DNA from: Woeseiaceae bacterium
GTDB taxonomy: Bacteria > Pseudomonadota > Gammaproteobacteria > Steroidobacterales > Woeseiaceae
Direction: 5' to 3'
Assembly: GCA_013042375.1 (NCBI GenBank)
Contig: JABDQH010000075.1
Location: 1-64,000 of the forward strand
DNA: 64,000 nt
The notes below the pieces were generated by a model. It saw only the letters and a list, made by a program, of their open reading frames with translations. It did no database searches and was not told where the DNA came from. Shown piece after piece: positions 61,318-64,000 of this stretch. Numbering within the stretch: position 1 is the first letter of the stretch; each line of letters starts with the position of its first letter. The position numbers and the translations under genes are program-made.

Positions 61318-62514
61318 ATGGCAAGGGCAATCATTCTCGTACTGGATTCCTTCGGTATCGGCGCGACCGCCGACGCGGAGTCTTTCGGCGATGTGGGCTC
61401 GGACACGTTCGGCCACATCGCGCACGAGCGGGCCGCCGCGGGCAAGCCGCTGACGCTGCCCAACCTGGCGCGGCTCGGCCTGTACGAGGCGGGCAGGGAA
61501 AGCACGGGCGAGTACGCGGCGGGCGCGATCACGAATGCCGACTTCATCGGCGCCTGGGGCCATGCGGCCGAGATGTCGAGCGGCAAGGACACGCCCAGCG
61601 GCCACTGGGAAATCGCCGGCGTGCCCGTATTGTTCGACTGGGGCTATTTCACGGGCAAGACCGACACGTTCCCGGCCGAACTCATCGACGCACTCGTCGA
61701 ACGAGCAGGCCTGCCCGGCGTGCTCGGCAACTGCCATGCGTCGGGCACGACGATCATCGCCGAACTCGGCGACGAGCACGTGCGCAGCGGCAAGCCGATC
61801 GTCTATACGTCGGCTGACAGCGTGTTCCAGGTCGCGTGCCACGAGGAGGCGTTCGGCCTCGAGCGCCTGTACTCGCTCTGCGACATCGCGCGCGAGCTCG
61901 TCGATGAGTACAACATCGGCCGCGTCATCGCCCGGCCGTTCGTCGGCGACGGGCCCGAGACGTACGCGCGCACGGGCAACCGGCGCGACCTGACGACGCC
62001 GCCGCACGCGCCGACCGTGCTCGACAAGCTCGCGGAGAAGGGCGGTGACGTCATCAGCATCGGCAAGATCGCCGACATCTATGCGCACCAGGGTATAACT
62101 AAGAAGATCAAGGCGAGCGGCAACGCGGCCTTGTTCGACGCGACGCTGGAGGCGTTAAGCGAGGCGGGCGACGACACGCTCGTGTTCACAAATTTCGTCG
62201 ACTTCGACATGCTCTACGGGCACCGGCGCGACGTCGACGGCTACGCCGAGGCGCTCGAGTACTTCGATGCGCGCCTGCCGGAGCTACTGGACATCCTGCG
62301 CGACGACGACGTGCTCGTGCTGTGCGCGGATCACGGTTGCGACCCGACCTGGGAGGGCTCGGACCACACGCGCGAGCACATCCCCGTGCTCGTCTACGGC
62401 AAATCGATACAACCGGGCTCGCTCGGTCGCCGCGAGACCTTCGCCGACATCGGCCAGAGCCTCGCCACACACTTCGGCCTCGAGCCGATGGACTACGGCA
62501 CCTCGTTCCTCTGA
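61318..62514 (+). CDS. deoB: Phosphopentomutase
   Basis: A 398-residue alkaline-phosphatase-fold enzyme. [31 protein letters not shown] (phosphorylated Thr region), [15 protein letters not shown] and [26 protein letters not shown] give the metal-binding and catalytic elements. It converts deoxyribose-1-phosphate or ribose-1-phosphate to the 5-phosphate in nucleoside salvage. It follows the CNT transporter by nine bases. The stop codon lies at the edge of the inverted-repeat element. Confidence 0.95.
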   Translation: MARAIILVLDSFGIGATADAESFGDVGSDTFGHIAHERAAAGKPLTLPNLARLGLYEAGRESTGEYAAGAITNADFIGAWGHAAEMSSGKDTPSGHWEIAGVPVLFDWGYFTGKTDTFPAELIDALVERAGLPGVLGNCHASGTTIIAELGDEHVRSGKPIVYTSADSVFQVACHEEAFGLERLYSLCDIARELVDEYNIGRVIARPFVGDGPETYARTGNRRDLTTPPHAPTVLDKLAEKGGDVISIGKIADIYAHQGITKKIKASGNAALFDATLEALSEAGDDTLVFTNFVDFDMLYGHRRDVDGYAEALEYFDARLPELLDILRDDDVLVLCADHGCDPTWEGSDHTREHIPVLVYGKSIQPGSLGRRETFADIGQSLATHFGLEPMDYGTSFL

Positions 62515-62600
62515 AATAGGGTGACAGTCACCTTATCTCCGTCATCTTTGAGCAGCACGACAGTCGCCCTATCGAGATAAGGTGACTGTCACCCTATTTC
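62513..62600. repeat. 88-bp element with perfect 27-bp inverted repeats
   Basis: 62513-62539 is the exact reverse complement of 62574-62600, with a 34-bp centre. Each arm contains a nested palindrome GGTGACAGTCACC or its complement, and the centre holds an imperfect third copy (GACAGTCGCCCTAT). It touches the deoB stop codon on one side and contains the thioesterase stop on the other. Such GTGACNGTCAC hairpins resemble REP/MITE units and may also end both transcripts. Confidence 0.85.
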
Positions 62601-63049
62601 CAGTCGGGCGGCACGCGTACGGCAACCACTTTACCCGCGGCGGTCTGCACTTCGCCGGAGAACACCCGGCAGTCCAGGATCGTTTTCTTCTCTGTGGTCT
62701 CCGCGATCGTCGCGCGCAGGGTCACGTCCCTGTCGATGGGGGTCGGCGCGAGGTAGTTCACGGTGAGCTGGCCCGTGACGCACCAGATCTCCTCGCCTTC
62801 GCCGACCTCGCGTCCCTCGAGGCGGTAGTAGTTCGAGATAGCCGTACAGACGCTGTGGCAGTCGATCAGGCTCGCGATCGTGCCGCCGTACAGGTACTGC
62901 GTCGGGCCCGCGCACTGCTCGGGCCGCGGCGTGTAGGTGCAGACACATTCGTCGCCCTGCCAGTGACTCTTGATCCGGAGTCCGTCCGGGTTGTCGGGGC
63001 CGCAACCGTAGCAGTGGTTGTGGGGCATCCGGTCCTGGATGGCCGTCAT
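62594..63049 (-). CDS. PaaI-like hotdog thioesterase
   Basis: A 151-residue hotdog-fold protein: HNHCYGCGPDNPDGLRIKSH at the N-terminus, QYLYGGTIASLIDCHSVCTAI with the central-helix motif GGTIASLxD, and GQLTVNYLAPTPIDRDVTLRA. It hydrolyses an acyl-CoA thioester; the GCGPxNPxGL start is typical of a group with an added Cys-rich N-terminus. ATG 63049 overlaps the stop of the upstream gene (ATGA). The last codons lie inside the inverted-repeat element. Confidence 0.88.
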   Translation of the reverse strand: MTAIQDRMPHNHCYGCGPDNPDGLRIKSHWQGDECVCTYTPRPEQCAGPTQYLYGGTIASLIDCHSVCTAISNYYRLEGREVGEGEEIWCVTGQLTVNYLAPTPIDRDVTLRATIAETTEKKTILDCRVFSGEVQTAAGKVVAVRVPPDWK

Positions 63050-63453
63050 TCGGTGGCGCCCTTGCCCCCCAGGGTCATGCCGAGCCAGGCGCCGACGCCG
63101 ATACCGACGATGCCGAGCACCGAGAACCATACGGGGTGCGGGATCATCGCGAGATTGACGATGGTCGCGACGAGCATCAGGCCGCCGACGACGCACGCGA
63201 AGATCAACGGCTTCGCCGTGCCGATCTTGCAGGCGGTGAACGAACCGCCGAGCGTGCCGATGAACCACGCGGCCGCGACGAACAGCAACGCGCCCTTTGG
63301 CAACGTGTCGATGTAGGCGCGCATGGCATCCACATTCGCGAAGTCGAGATCGGGCGGCGGCGGATAGACACTGTGGCCGACCATCTCGACGAGCCAGACC
63401 AGAAGGCCGGCGACAACGACGCCGGCCACGCCGGCAGCAATATTCTTACCCAT
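63046..63453 (-). CDS. Four-helix small membrane protein of unknown function
   Basis: A 135-residue protein with four hydrophobic segments: VAGVVVAGLLVWLVEMVGHSVYP, LLFVAAAWFIGTLGGSFTA, LIFACVVGGLMLVATIVNLAMI and FSVLGIVGIGVGAWLGMTLGG. The short PPPPDLDF loop after the first helix is distinctive. It overlaps the thioesterase start and follows the GlsB-like gene by 14 bp. No family was recognised with certainty. Confidence 0.7.
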   Translation of the reverse strand: MGKNIAAGVAGVVVAGLLVWLVEMVGHSVYPPPPDLDFANVDAMRAYIDTLPKGALLFVAAAWFIGTLGGSFTACKIGTAKPLIFACVVGGLMLVATIVNLAMIPHPVWFSVLGIVGIGVGAWLGMTLGGKGATE

Positions 63454-63467
63454 GGTGGGTTCCCCGG

Positions 63468-63716
63468 CTACTTTTTCACGAGGCCGACGACGAACAGCAG
63501 TATCGCGGCGCCGACCGTGGCCATGATGATCGTTCCGACAATGGTGCTGGCCGTCACACCGAGCAGGCCGAACACAAACTTGCCGATGACCGCGCCGATG
63601 ATGCCGACGACGATGCTGACCCACAGGCCGAGGCCGCCGCCTTTCATGAGTTTGTCGGCCAGCCAGCCGGCGATCGCGCCGACAACCAGCAGCGTCAGGA
63701 TGCTCTCGATAGTCAT
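63468..63716 (-). CDS. GlsB/YeaQ/YmgE family stress-response membrane protein
   Basis: An 82-residue protein with three hydrophobic segments and the family pattern GAIAGWLADKLMKGGGLGLWVSIVVGIIGAVIG in pieces. These small proteins are induced in stationary phase or by acid stress; the name transglycosylase-associated is historical. GGGAGAAC precedes ATG 63716. It starts a run of three small coupled genes. Confidence 0.9.
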   Translation of the reverse strand: MTIESILTLLVVGAIAGWLADKLMKGGGLGLWVSIVVGIIGAVIGKFVFGLLGVTASTIVGTIIMATVGAAILLFVVGLVKK

Positions 63717-63734
63717 GCTTGTTCTCCCGTCTTG

Positions 63735-64000
63735 TTATTCGTTGCGTTCTGCGAGCGCAGCCTGGATGCGGGCCGCGAGCGCCGTGGCCTCGGCCGCGAC
63801 GCGCTGCGTATCGATCGTCAGCATTTCGCGCTCTTTCATGAGCACCCGGCCGTCGACGACGACCGAGGCGACGTCCTGCTCGTCGCTGACGTAGACGAGA
63901 TGCGAGATCACGTCGTAGGTCGGAATATGGTGCACGTCCTTGAAGCCGACCTGGATCAGGTCGGCCCGTTTGCCGGGCTCGAGCGAGCCGATGCTGTCGC
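63735..64000 (-). CDS. Amidohydrolase (TRZ/ATZ, MTA/SAH deaminase-like), C-terminal part only
   Basis: The window edge removes the N-terminal and catalytic part. The visible 88 codons read DSIGSLEPGKRADLIQVGFK, VISHLVYVSDEQDVASVVVDGRVLM and a helical tail ending AALAERNE. This is the composite beta-domain end of metal-dependent amidohydrolases such as 5-methylthioadenosine/S-adenosylhomocysteine or guanine deaminase. The catalytic residues cannot be checked, so the substrate stays open. Confidence 0.8.
   Translation of the reverse strand, partial: DSIGSLEPGKRADLIQVGFKDVHHIPTYDVISHLVYVSDEQDVASVVVDGRVLMKEREMLTIDTQRVAAEATALAARIQAALAERNE

Noticed and set aside
60337-62088. 583-codon open frame on the minus strand
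   Set aside because: Antisense to the CNT transporter and deoB, both of which carry clear family motifs.
1-64000. tRNA, rRNA, CRISPR arrays, prophage or IS elements
   Set aside because: I looked for cloverleaf-like ends, regularly spaced repeats and transposase motifs and saw none that could be supported.

Overview
This is a GC-rich (about 60-65%) chromosomal window of about 64 kb. It holds roughly 60 closely packed protein genes and no rRNA, tRNA, CRISPR array, prophage or insertion sequence that I could recognise. Gene content points to a free-living aerobic, probably marine or sediment, gammaproteobacterium: a Pseudomonas-type 531-residue isocitrate lyase, malate synthase G, RraA, a LolA-like/FtsX-type envelope system, a TonB-dependent receptor of the kind common in marine heterotrophs, azoreductase/pirin, PssA and Kbp. 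An HMG-CoA reductase, a wax-ester synthase/DGAT and an M64 peptidase would fit a Woeseiales/Steroidobacterales-like lineage. That placement is inference only.

Layout. 1-2337: a persulfide-dioxygenase-like metallo-hydrolase (partial) behind an AT-rich dyad, and an XRE/ScfR (RamB-like) regulator. 2454-9512: malate synthase, modABC, isocitrate lyase and rraA. The regulator/malate synthase intergenic region and the isocitrate lyase promoter each carry three direct repeats with consensus GTNAAATT at an exact 14-bp period, which I read as the operator of the glyoxylate-bypass regulator. 9667-13019: a membrane diguanylate cyclase, a COG0701 permease, a D-cysteine desulfhydrase/cysteate lyase and a clear terminator.

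13061-21417: a TonB-dependent receptor divergent from a tightly overlapping operon: tetR, a KAS III-like thiolase-fold enzyme with an altered catalytic triad, an AMP-ligase, an alpha/beta hydrolase and a GMC oxidoreductase. The thiolase/ligase/hydrolase set recalls OleA/OleC/OleB and is the best candidate for an undescribed pathway here. 21409-30636: lipid-flavoured genes (DUF2505, HMG-CoA reductase, WS/DGAT, MetX-like acyltransferase, a two-component sodium:solute symporter, an ABC-2 exporter, a PHB-depolymerase-like lipoprotein) and a decayed 3' end of an acyl-CoA synthetase gene.

30741-44123: lipoproteins, an Lgt-like protein, an M64 peptidase with a tiny overlapping lipoprotein, an NHL-like protein, an acidic secreted protein, a secreted nuclease, pirin/azoR with a divergent LysR regulator, an SDR protein, an AI-2E family transporter and a CBS protein. 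44312-49452: a complete LolA-like / FtsX / FtsX / LolD-like / beta-barrel operon, probably a trans-envelope lipid or lipoprotein trafficking route. 49472-64000: a REP pair, hemerythrin, DUF937, Kbp, M48 and DUF4953-type peptidases, PssA, a second symporter, an ECF sigma unit, a nucleoside-salvage set (HAD, CNT transporter, deoB), an 88-bp perfect inverted-repeat element, a thioesterase, small membrane proteins and the end of an amidohydrolase.

Many genes overlap by ATGA/GTGA/TGATG and several use TTG or GTG starts, so translational coupling is widespread. All function calls come from reading motifs by eye; no database search was possible.
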